From NCBI RefSeq assembly GCF_029955155.1, contig NZ_JAPNOZ010000004.1, forward strand, positions 191,599 through 255,598: a DNA stretch of 64,000 bases, read 5' to 3'. The DNA comes from Psychrobacillus sp. NEAU-3TGS (GTDB taxonomy: Bacteria; Bacillota; Bacilli; Bacillales_A; Planococcaceae). Under the pieces are notes generated by a model. It was not told the origin of the DNA and made no database searches. It was given only the letters and a program-made list of their open reading frames with translations. A program made the position numbers and the translations under genes. Shown in pieces: positions 7,633 to 15,317 of the stretch (position 1 is the first letter of the stretch; each line of letters begins with the position of its first letter).

Positions 7633-8126
7633 TGCACAAAAACGCAGATTATTATATACAACATCTAGGTTTAGAAGCCCATCCGGAAGGTGGCTACTAT
7701 AAAAGTACGTATGCTTCTGAAGAGACATACAATGTTTTTGGAAAGACGCGAAAACAGTACACGAGTATTTATTTTTTATTAGGGGAAGGCGATGTATCAC
7801 ATTTTCACCGACTGAAATCAGATGAATTATGGTACTTCCATGGTGGGAGTTCGCTAATTGTACATGTGATTGATGAAGAAGGGAATTATGTAGAGCATAA
7901 GCTAGGTCTAGATATTGAAAATGGAGAATCTCCTCAAGTGCTTGTTCCTCGAAATTCTATATTTGGATCATCAGTTGTGGCTAATGGATCGTTTTCGCTC
8001 GTTGGATGTATGGTGTCTCCTGGTTTTGATTTTGAAGATTTTGAGCTTTTTACGCAAAGTGAATTACTAGCAAAATATCCGAAACATGAGCAGATTATTC
8101 GAAAGATGGCTTATGAGAAATTATAA
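7632..8126 (+). CDS. Cupin superfamily protein, DUF985
   Basis: This 164-residue protein opens with the DUF985 signature (YYIQHLGLEAHPEGGYYKSTY) and continues as a single beta-barrel cupin with SHFHRLKSDELWYFHGG, where the two histidines and glutamate could bind a metal, and a second motif region near NSIFGSSV. The biochemical role of DUF985 is not known; family members resemble sugar-binding or epimerase-like cupins. The start codon overlaps the phosphatase stop, implying translational coupling. Confidence 0.85.
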   Translation: MHKNADYYIQHLGLEAHPEGGYYKSTYASEETYNVFGKTRKQYTSIYFLLGEGDVSHFHRLKSDELWYFHGGSSLIVHVIDEEGNYVEHKLGLDIENGESPQVLVPRNSIFGSSVVANGSFSLVGCMVSPGFDFEDFELFTQSELLAKYPKHEQIIRKMAYEKL

Positions 8127-8140
8127 AATGATGACTTATG

Positions 8141-8180
8141 AAAATACCGTTGGAGTGCGATTGTACCCCAACGGCATTTT
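8141..8180. terminator. Bidirectional terminator
   Basis: AAAAT-CCGTTGG and CCAACGG-ATTTT form a 12-bp stem with one mismatch and a 14-base loop; A and T tracts on both sides make it usable in both directions. It separates the convergent DUF985 and DsbA genes. Confidence 0.78.
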
Positions 8181-8187
8181 ACTTTTA

Positions 8188-9114
8188 CTAATTCAGTTTA
8201 ATATATTTTTCTCCAAGTACTTCTTCTACGACATAGCTATCCGCAGCCAATTCTTTTTCCACGAAAGCTGCCACATCTTGTGGTGCTACATTATAAAGAT
8301 CTTCGATTTCACGAGAGAATAATAGCCCTTCTTTTTGTAGAATATGTTGTAATGCATCGACCGTTTTTGGTTGTATATTTTCTTCTGGAAGTATTTGCTT
8401 TAATGCCTGCACGTAATTATCATATGGGCGAGCTCCTACAACTTTTACTCCTTTTTGTTCTTCGTTTAAGAAAATAATTGTTGGGAAGCCACGAACTCCC
8501 AGTCTACCTGCCATGATGAAATCTTCTTGCAAACTTTCTTGTGCAGCTGGCAGATGTGATTCTTTTACGATTTCTTCCCCGTTTAACCCGATGCTGTTAA
8601 CAATTTCTATTAATAATTGGTCGCTACTAATATTTTTATTGAATGGGAAAACGGCTTCTCTTGCTTTTCTTAAAAATACAGGAGCCAAGCTGGCATCTTT
8701 TTGTTGTACCACTTTATATACACGGGATGGGATATAAGATGAAGTAACTGGATCCTCGAACCAGAAACTACCATCGATTGGCATGCGTGTATGGTCACCT
8801 ACTTCTCGCCAGTGCCCTGCTACGTCCCCAGGTCCGGAAATTCCATTAGATACATCGGCAAATCCGTCCCATTTTTCAAGTAAACCACCCATTAATGTAT
8901 GCAGATTGACATACTGACCGTACTCTTCCAAAAATTTACGTAATGTCGGTTCTAATGCCCAGCAATGCGAGCAAATCGGATCGGTTACATAATAAAGATC
9001 GATTTTTTTAGTTGGAGCTGTTAAATCGATTAGCTCCATTTCGGAATTTCCTTCTCCTGCTGGTCCACAAATACCTGTTTCTAAATCACACATCATTGAA
9101 TTATTGTTCGTCAT
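8188..9114 (-). CDS. DsbA family thiol oxidoreductase (YjbH/FrnE-like)
   Basis: This 308-residue protein has a thioredoxin fold with a helical insertion. The N-terminal strand LYYVTDP leads into the CxxC motif C48-S-H-C51, followed by WALEP. The cis-proline loop is RGFPTI at about 213. The opening resembles YjbH/SpxH, the ClpXP adaptor for Spx, and FrnE-type oxidoreductases; which it is cannot be settled here. There is no signal peptide, so it acts in the cytoplasm. It lies 1 bp downstream of a YodB-like HxlR regulator on the same strand, so the two form an operon probably induced by thiol or electrophile stress. Confidence 0.8.
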   Translation of the reverse strand: MTNNNSMMCDLETGICGPAGEGNSEMELIDLTAPTKKIDLYYVTDPICSHCWALEPTLRKFLEEYGQYVNLHTLMGGLLEKWDGFADVSNGISGPGDVAGHWREVGDHTRMPIDGSFWFEDPVTSSYIPSRVYKVVQQKDASLAPVFLRKAREAVFPFNKNISSDQLLIEIVNSIGLNGEEIVKESHLPAAQESLQEDFIMAGRLGVRGFPTIIFLNEEQKGVKVVGARPYDNYVQALKQILPEENIQPKTVDALQHILQKEGLLFSREIEDLYNVAPQDVAAFVEKELAADSYVVEEVLGEKYIKLN

Positions 9115-9115
9115 G

Positions 9116-9442
9116 TTATTTCTCCTTTTCTAGTGTAATATGTTGTTTTGCCCATGCGTGTACCGGTTTGAGTGCTTCTGCAAGTTCCTTTCCGGCCACT
9201 GATAAATGGTAAGAAATTTGGACAGATGGCTCCACCATCGTTTTTTTCTCCACTAACCCATGTTCTGCGAGTTCTGTTAACTTAAGTGACAATGCACGAG
9301 GTGTGATGTCATTTAAATCCTTTTTCATATCTGAGAAATGGGCACAATAATTGGGACAGTTAAATAAATAATGAATAATTAAACCGTTCCAGCGGCGGCC
9401 AAGTATTTCAAAAGATGATTCTAAATATGGACAAATTTTCAT
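9116..9442 (-). CDS. HxlR/YodB-like transcriptional regulator
   Basis: This 108-residue winged-helix repressor has the HxlR pattern CPYLESSFEILGRRWNGLIIHYL, very similar to the N-terminus of B. subtilis YodB. The conserved redox-sensing cysteine sits at C4 (C6 in YodB), and two further cysteines follow near residues 28 and 32. YodB-type proteins are inactivated by quinones and diamide through this cysteine. I chose the ATG at 9442 because AGAGGA is 8-9 bases upstream; the ATG at 9451 touches the ribosome site. It is the first gene of an operon with the DsbA-like protein. Redox sensing is inference from homology. Confidence 0.87.
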   Translation of the reverse strand: MKICPYLESSFEILGRRWNGLIIHYLFNCPNYCAHFSDMKKDLNDITPRALSLKLTELAEHGLVEKKTMVEPSVQISYHLSVAGKELAEALKPVHAWAKQHITLEKEK

Positions 9443-9589
9443 TTTATTCATTCCTCTTTTCTATTTCATTATAATTGGTATAAAAAATATATCAAGTATA
9501 AAAAATATATTTAAAATAAAAAAGGTATAAAGGGAAAGAACTATAGAATTGGGAAAGAAGGGAAAACCAATAGGAAGGAGGGTTCTTGA

Positions 9590-11236
9590 ATGACTAAAAA
9601 AGTTGCAATCATTTTCTTATTATTTATTATTATCTCGGTTATTGTGATGGTGATGGAAGATAAAAACGAAACGATAGATAAAGATGTACAGCCTAAGGAA
9701 GAAGGAACTCTACCAGAGGCAGAATCACTTGTTGAACTTGTCTTTGAGCTTGCTTCAAAAGGTCAAGTATTAGATGTACCGTTTATCGCAGGAGAAACGG
9801 GTATACAGGAAGTGTATGAGTTATGGGGTGAATCTGCGAGTAAAAGTGAGCTTTCTACAGCTATATATGAAGAATATCCTTCTAAAAAAGCAACGATTGG
9901 TCACCAGTCCGATATCGTATTTGATATAAGAACTAACTCCGAAGCTATCCAGCAAATAAGCTTAAAGGATATTGAAAAGGTAAAAGGGGAAGAGGATGCA
10001 ATAAAATATGATGAGTTGGGCCAACTAATACTCGTGTATGAAGTGAAATCTAATTACCAACTTAAGTGGATCATTCAAAAACCAACAGAAAATGAAGCTA
10101 ATCCAAAGGTCGATCATATATCTGTTGTTACAGATCTTGTAGAAGTTACGGAACAAGTTAATCCCTTGATAGGTGAGATGACTTTACGAGAAAAAATAGG
10201 GCAAATGATTTTTGCGGGAGTAAAAGGAACGGGCCTTTCTGAAGAGACAAAGCAATTAGTTTCTACAGACAAAGTAGGTGGTCTCATTTTTTTCAAAAAT
10301 AATTTAAAAGATGTACAGGGAACAGTTGCATTATTAAACGCAATCAAAAAAGAAAGTGAAGATGAAAAGTTCCCATTATTTTTAGGCGTCGATCAAGAAG
10401 GGGGTAGAATTTCGCGATTACCAGGACTGAGCAAGTTACCGACCAATAAGGATATTGGGAAACTAAATAATCCTTCCTATTCTTATAAAATAGGTACCCA
10501 CTTAGGTGAAGAATTGAACGCATTTGGTTTTAATCTTGATTTTGCGCCTGTATTGGATGTGAATAGTAATCCTAAAAATCCAGTGATTGGTGATCGTTCA
10601 TTTGGGAATGATGTGGATCTTGTCAGCGAGCTTGGAGTTGAGACGATGAAAGGGATTCAAAGTCAAAATGTTATCTCTGTTGTAAAGCATTTTCCAGGGC
10701 ATGGAGATACGGATGTGGACTCCCATCTAGAACTACCGATTATTGAAAAAAGTTTGGAGGATTTGCAGAAACTTGAATTGATCCCGTTTAAACGAGCAAT
10801 GGAAGAAGGGGCGGATGTCATAATGGTTGCTCATATTTTAATGCCTAAACTTGATCCAGCGTTTCCTTCATCTTTGTCGTATGAAATTATTACTACACTA
10901 CTAAGAGAACAGTTACACTTTGAAGGCGTTATTATGACGGATGATATGACGATGAACGCAATCACCCACAACTATGAAATTGGTGAAGCGGCTGTCCGAG
11001 CAGTAACAGCTGGAAACGATATTGTGTTAATTGCACATGATTATAAAAATGTTCTAAAAGCGATAAATGCAATTGAAGAATCAGTAAAAGACGGAGAGAT
11101 TTCAGAGGAAAGAATAAATGAAAGTGTACACCGCATTCTTGCACTAAAAGAAAACTATAAATTAGCTAATAAGGAAGTAACAGCAGTCAACATACAGCAG
11201 CTTAATGAAGCTGTAGAACAATTATCGATAAAATAA
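9590..11236 (+). CDS. DUF4309-glycoside hydrolase family 3 fusion (NagZ-like beta-N-acetylhexosaminidase)
   Basis: This 548-residue protein has three parts. Residues 1-22 are a hydrophobic signal or anchor segment. Residues of about 45-165 resemble the DUF4309 (YjgB-like) domain. Residues of about 175-525 are a GH3 catalytic domain with GVDQEGGRISRLP (from about 265) and the diagnostic KHFPGHGDTDVDSH (from about 366), whose Asp/His pair serves as acid/base in NagZ-type enzymes; the nucleophile lies in the MTDDMT segment. It most likely removes GlcNAc from peptidoglycan fragments at the cell surface. GGAGG precedes the ATG. The alpha/beta hydrolase follows 13 bp downstream. Confidence 0.88.
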   Translation: MTKKVAIIFLLFIIISVIVMVMEDKNETIDKDVQPKEEGTLPEAESLVELVFELASKGQVLDVPFIAGETGIQEVYELWGESASKSELSTAIYEEYPSKKATIGHQSDIVFDIRTNSEAIQQISLKDIEKVKGEEDAIKYDELGQLILVYEVKSNYQLKWIIQKPTENEANPKVDHISVVTDLVEVTEQVNPLIGEMTLREKIGQMIFAGVKGTGLSEETKQLVSTDKVGGLIFFKNNLKDVQGTVALLNAIKKESEDEKFPLFLGVDQEGGRISRLPGLSKLPTNKDIGKLNNPSYSYKIGTHLGEELNAFGFNLDFAPVLDVNSNPKNPVIGDRSFGNDVDLVSELGVETMKGIQSQNVISVVKHFPGHGDTDVDSHLELPIIEKSLEDLQKLELIPFKRAMEEGADVIMVAHILMPKLDPAFPSSLSYEIITTLLREQLHFEGVIMTDDMTMNAITHNYEIGEAAVRAVTAGNDIVLIAHDYKNVLKAINAIEESVKDGEISEERINESVHRILALKENYKLANKEVTAVNIQQLNEAVEQLSIK

Positions 11237-11249
11237 GGAGATGAGTCGA

Positions 11250-12023
11250 ATGATTATTCATGTAAATAAAGTGGATGTAGCATATAGAGAAGAGGGAAAA
11301 GGAGAACCGATTTTACTTGTTCATGGATTTTGTGGTAGCTCTGATTATTGGCGCAATCTTATCCATGATCTTGCTCAAACGTACCGAGTTATTGCATTAG
11401 ATTTACCGGGTCATGGGGATTCTTCCGTGCAGGAAAATATAAACGAAATAGATCAGTACGCTACTTTTATAAGAGATTTTCTAGATGAACTAAAAATTGA
11501 CCGAGTAACAATGTTTGGCCATTCATTAGGAGGTTATATTACGCTTGCATTTGCTGAGATGTATAGTGATCGACTAAAAGGTTTCTCGTTAATCCATTCT
11601 ACAGCCTATCCAGATTCGGAAGAAGCAAAAAAAGGAAGAGACACTTCTGCAGACAAAATAGAAACAGAGGGAATGGAAGCATTTATAGAAGGATTAGTTC
11701 CTAAATTATTTTCACCTAAACATTTGGATAGTCATCATAAAGAAATAAGAGAAGTGAAAAATATCGGCTATTCGACAACTCCTGCTGGAGCAAAGAATGC
11801 CCTTCTTGCTATGAAAAATCGAATAGATCGCCGACAAGTTATAGAAACTACGAATGTACCAGTGCTATTAATAGCTGGAGAAGAGGATCAATTGATACCT
11901 TCAGAGAAAGTCTTTACGGCAAAGGGGCAACATATAAAACAAATCCTACTAAAAGATGTTGGTCATATGAGTATGTACGAAGCACCTCAAGAATTAATAC
12001 AAGAAATCTTGGAATTTAAGTGA
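11250..12023 (+). CDS. Alpha/beta hydrolase
   Basis: This is a 257-residue hydrolase with the oxyanion region LVHGFCGSSDYW, the nucleophile elbow GHSLGG (S92), an acid in GEEDQLIP and the final catalytic histidine in DVGHMSMYE. The fold is clear but the substrate is not. The ATG at 11250 is chosen because AAGGAG ends at 11240; an in-frame ATG directly at 11241 has no spacing. It follows the GH3 gene in the same transcription unit. Confidence 0.85.
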   Translation: MIIHVNKVDVAYREEGKGEPILLVHGFCGSSDYWRNLIHDLAQTYRVIALDLPGHGDSSVQENINEIDQYATFIRDFLDELKIDRVTMFGHSLGGYITLAFAEMYSDRLKGFSLIHSTAYPDSEEAKKGRDTSADKIETEGMEAFIEGLVPKLFSPKHLDSHHKEIREVKNIGYSTTPAGAKNALLAMKNRIDRRQVIETTNVPVLLIAGEEDQLIPSEKVFTAKGQHIKQILLKDVGHMSMYEAPQELIQEILEFK

Positions 12024-12073
12024 AGTAATTAGGCGAGCACGTCGCTCGCCCGCTATAAAGCTTATATACTGTT

Positions 12074-12781
12074 TCAAATTCCGTTTTTCTTTAAGCTAAT
12101 ATATAAAGAGCCATTCGTTTGAAGTTGAGCATAAAATACATCACTGACAGATTCAACTCCGTGTTTACGGAGTTTTTTCATTACCCAATCCTCTGTTAAG
12201 TCAAGCTCCTTTAAGTTTTTTTGAACAATTTTTCCGTCGGAGATAATTTCAGAAGGCATAAAGGCGGGAAGCGATACATCTGCTTTGACATCTAGTTTTG
12301 TAGCTTCTTGTTGCGCTACTTTCTTAAAAACACTCAATTCCCCATTTGTCTCGAGAACGGCATAATGGACCTCTTGAATAGAGAAAATAGATTGTTCTCT
12401 TAACATCATTAAAACATCATCCATATGTAGGCGAGAAGATTTTAATGATTTGACGGAAATCTCTCCATCTTTAATAATAATGGTCGGCTCATCGTCGATT
12501 AGCACGCGTAATTTGGTAGACTTTAAGGAAATGTAGCTCATAAATAATGTGAGAAGAGTCCACCATACTATTGAAACAAGACCATCAAGAAAAGGAGTTT
12601 CTTTTTGCGAAGCGATTTCTGCAGCGATGGATCCAATTGAAATACCTGTAATGTAGTGGAAAAATGTAAGCTGGCTAAGCTGTTTCTTGCCTAAAATACG
12701 TGCCAACACTAATAATGCTGCAAAGGAAATTGTAGTCCTAATAATCATTTCCCAAAAGTTCAATTCGAAAAATGTATCCAT
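12074..12781 (-). CDS. DUF421 membrane protein (YetF/YdfR-like)
   Basis: This 235-residue protein has about three N-terminal membrane helices (about 10-80), with the family motif LARILGKKQLSQLTFFHYITGISIGS, followed by a soluble DUF421 domain containing the VLIDDEPTIIIKDGEI segment and a second similar half near ISDGKIVQKNLKEL. B. subtilis has several paralogues, some tied to spore or envelope functions, but the activity is unsettled. It is monocistronic, convergent with the hydrolase gene and divergent from the MFS gene. Confidence 0.85.
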   Translation of the reverse strand: MDTFFELNFWEMIIRTTISFAALLVLARILGKKQLSQLTFFHYITGISIGSIAAEIASQKETPFLDGLVSIVWWTLLTLFMSYISLKSTKLRVLIDDEPTIIIKDGEISVKSLKSSRLHMDDVLMMLREQSIFSIQEVHYAVLETNGELSVFKKVAQQEATKLDVKADVSLPAFMPSEIISDGKIVQKNLKELDLTEDWVMKKLRKHGVESVSDVFYAQLQTNGSLYISLKKNGI

Positions 12782-12937
12782 TTTCTATTCAAACTCCTCT
12801 ATAAAATAACTTTTTGTTAGTATGACCTTCAAGCTTGTAACTATCCCTGAAACAAAAACTCAATCATATTGTCAGAATTTGCGATATAATAAATTTAATG
12901 ACGTTATTTCGAGAGTAGAAAGAGTGTGATATATAAA

Positions 12938-14154
12938 ATGACGACCGGAACTGTTTCGAGTAGATTAAGTAATCCAGTTTATCCCATTATGTTTGCAATT
13001 GGTCTTTGCCATTTATTTAATGATTCGCTTCAAGCTGTTATTCCTGCGATGTTCCCCGTATTAGCCAAGGAGATTGGTTTAACTTTTACGCAGTTAGGTT
13101 TAATTTCTTTTGTGTTGAATATTGTAGCGTCTGTATTACAGCCTGTTGTAGGCTTTATAAGCGATAAAAAACCGATGCCTTACGCACTTCCGCTGGGGAT
13201 GACGAGTTCTTTTCTCGGCATGGCTGGACTTGCGTTCGCACCTGAATATTGGATGATTTTAGTTTCTGTCATTTTTTTAGGGCTAGGTTCAGCCGTTTTT
13301 CATCCAGAAGGTTCCCGAGTTTCTTTTATGGCAGCAGGAACCAAAAGAGGGCTATCTCAATCGATTTATCAAGTAGGTGGAAATTCTGGACAAGCGCTTG
13401 CACCTTTAATAAGTGCATTTATCCTTGTGCCACTTGGTCAAAAAGGAGCCGCTCTGTTTTTAGTCGTTGCAGCAGTTGGGATTTTTATCTTATCCAAAAT
13501 TTCGGCTTGGTATAAAAAGCAACTAGAGGAAGAGAAAACAGCGAAAAAGAAAAGAGCGCTACTTTCATCGCTACCAACTCTTACTAAAAAACAAGTAGGA
13601 ATTGCATTAACGCTTTTAATGATTATTATTTTTGCAAGATCATTTTATGTGACGAATATGACAAATTTCTACATATTCCACTTAATGGACAAATACGGAT
13701 TTACAATCCAAAGGGGCAATTGTTTATATTTATTTTCCTTGCGCTTGGAGCAGTTGGAACGTTTTTTGGTGGACCGTGGGCGGATAGATTAGGTAGAAAA
13801 AATGTTATTTTGCTTTCGGTGCTTGTCCCGATTCCACTAGCGCTATTATTACCGTATGTTCCGATTTGGACGGTTGTTATTTTACTAGTGTTAATCGGTT
13901 TTTTCATCATGTTAAGTTTTTCGGTAACTGTTGTGTATGCACAAGAACTTGTACCGAGTAAGATTGGGACAATGGCAGGTTTAACAGTTGGACTTGCCTT
14001 TGGGATGGGAGCAGTAGGTGCGGTAGTTATCGGTATTTTAATGGACCACGTTGGTGTTTATACTACAATGATTATTGTTTCGACCTTGCCAATTATAGGA
14101 CTCGTAGCCTTCGCATTGCCAAGGGATCGAAAAATTACATTGGAAGGTACATAA
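12938..14154 (+). pseudogene. Fosmidomycin-resistance-like MFS exporter, frameshifted
   Basis: Two overlapping frames together encode one MFS transporter of about 400 residues. The first (to 13792) covers the N-terminal six helices, including LCHLFNDSLQAVIPAMFP and GSAVFHPEGS, typical of Fsr/YfnC-like exporters. Homology then moves to the -1 frame at about 13712, where FIFLALGAVGTFFGGPWADRLGRKN and the last five helices are read to 14154. One extra base in the A3G4 run at about 13709-13715 would restore a single frame. The break may be a real deletion or a homopolymer sequencing error. The ATG at 12938 is my choice; a GTG at 12926 is the alternative. Confidence 0.8.
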
Positions 14155-14223
14155 AAATAGTAGCAGACCAACGAACTGTAGCTTCGATTAAATGGTCGTT
14201 AGAGATGAATGGTACAAATGAAA

Positions 14224-14262
14224 AGCGAGATATTCAACTGAAAAGTAGTTGAATATCTCGCT
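14224..14262. terminator. Long bidirectional hairpin terminator
   Basis: A perfect 16-bp stem (14224-14239 with 14247-14262) encloses a 7-base loop between the convergent MFS and stress-protein genes. The following T tract is imperfect on both sides. Confidence 0.7.
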
Positions 14263-14278
14263 AAGATTTCTTCTTTTT

Positions 14279-14959
14279 CTATAACTTTACACTACAGCCA
14301 TCGGGTACTTGAGATGTATCTGTAACTAAATTATCTTGAATATGAACTTGATGCATTTTGTTATTATGCATAAACTTGAAAATGCCATTGTCAAAATCTG
14401 TTCCTATTTCTTTAAAGAAAATGCCTTCTTGGCACATATTTTTAGCACAAGTGAACGAAACTTTATAGGAGTCTCCGTCAGTAACTAAATAGGCACGGAC
14501 TCCTTTTTCAAAAATGCCTTCTTCTTCATCTTTTATCGAACGTTCCACTGAAACTACGTGGAAGTCGACGAAAGGAATTTCTCTTAATAGAACGTTCATA
14601 AAAGAACCTTTTGTGATTTCTTCCCATCTACTCTGAGCAGTTTGTCCAATAATAATTTGTGTTATATTAAGCTGATGAGCGACTTCTTTAATAACTTTCG
14701 AAGAAGAACGTTTTTCATTATCACGAATGATAAATTCTTCTACTTCTAATTCTTCTGATAAATTCTTCCAGTCCTCAATATATTTAGATTTCTCAGCGTC
14801 GAACGCATCATATGGAAGTGGGTCTACAGTAAGAATATAAAGTGGGCAATCTAGCATACTTGCCATTTTATGTCCTCTTCTTATCAATCGTTCTCCATTT
14901 GGGCCGTAGTATACGCAGACTAGTATACTTTCATCCATCCGACCTTTTGTGTGTTTCAC
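14279..14959 (-). CDS. Universal stress protein-like (KdpD-type Usp domain)
   Basis: This is a 226-residue cytoplasmic protein. Residues of about 8-145 form a Usp fold resembling the Usp domain of KdpD sensor kinases: an opening strand ILVCVYYGPNGERLIRRG, then ITQIIIGQTAQSRWEEITKGSFMNVLLREIPF with the KdpD-like phosphate-binding arrangement. The C-terminal 80 residues match nothing I recognise and contain a C-x4-C pair (CAKNMC). No kinase domain is present. The GTG at 14959 has AGGTG eight bases upstream. The gene is divergent from the mrp operon; a link to ion homeostasis is possible since KdpD senses potassium, but this is inference. Confidence 0.65.
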   Translation of the reverse strand: MKHTKGRMDESILVCVYYGPNGERLIRRGHKMASMLDCPLYILTVDPLPYDAFDAEKSKYIEDWKNLSEELEVEEFIIRDNEKRSSSKVIKEVAHQLNITQIIIGQTAQSRWEEITKGSFMNVLLREIPFVDFHVVSVERSIKDEEEGIFEKGVRAYLVTDGDSYKVSFTCAKNMCQEGIFFKEIGTDFDNGIFKFMHNNKMHQVHIQDNLVTDTSQVPDGCSVKL

Positions 14960-15317
14960 GGTTTCTACACCTCGTTTTTTTAATTGTTTTTCATCTATCT
15001 ACATGCATGTGCTATTCAAAATCTTCTGCATTATTCACATCAAGTGCAGTGTCTAGTTCTTTCGTGTATAATTTAACATGATATATTCTTTAATATATCC
15101 ATGTAATCCATCTTTTATATGAAAAGCATACTTAGTGCTTTTCGCTTAAACAGGCAATGTTAAACACCCCAAATTCTTCTGAAGTACTTATAAGGACCTC
15201 ATATGGATTCCTATTATGATACTAGTTACTGGGATAGTCAAGTATCCCTTTCAAATGAAATAATTCTTTCAAAACTAAAAATTCATACAATATGTTTTGG
15301 AAATAGGAGGCTACAAT
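14960..15317. other. Divergent intergenic region between the usp-like gene and the mrp operon
   Basis: This region of about 360 bp must hold the promoters for both directions. It contains two hairpins, GAAAAGCA/TGCTTTTC near 15120-15145 and GGGATA/TATCCC at 15232-15249. I see no convincing full sigma-A promoter, no open reading frame with a ribosome site, and no riboswitch family I can name. Confidence 0.4.

Noticed and set aside
13705-13720. Programmed -1 frameshifting in the MFS gene
   Set aside because: The site CAA-AGG-GGC is not a good slippery heptamer, and family members do not use frameshifting; a base deletion or a sequencing error is simpler.
15120-15145. Hairpin in the mrp leader as a terminator or riboswitch
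   Set aside because: The stem GAAAAGCA/TGCTTTTC is not followed by a T tract, and no known riboswitch core was visible.
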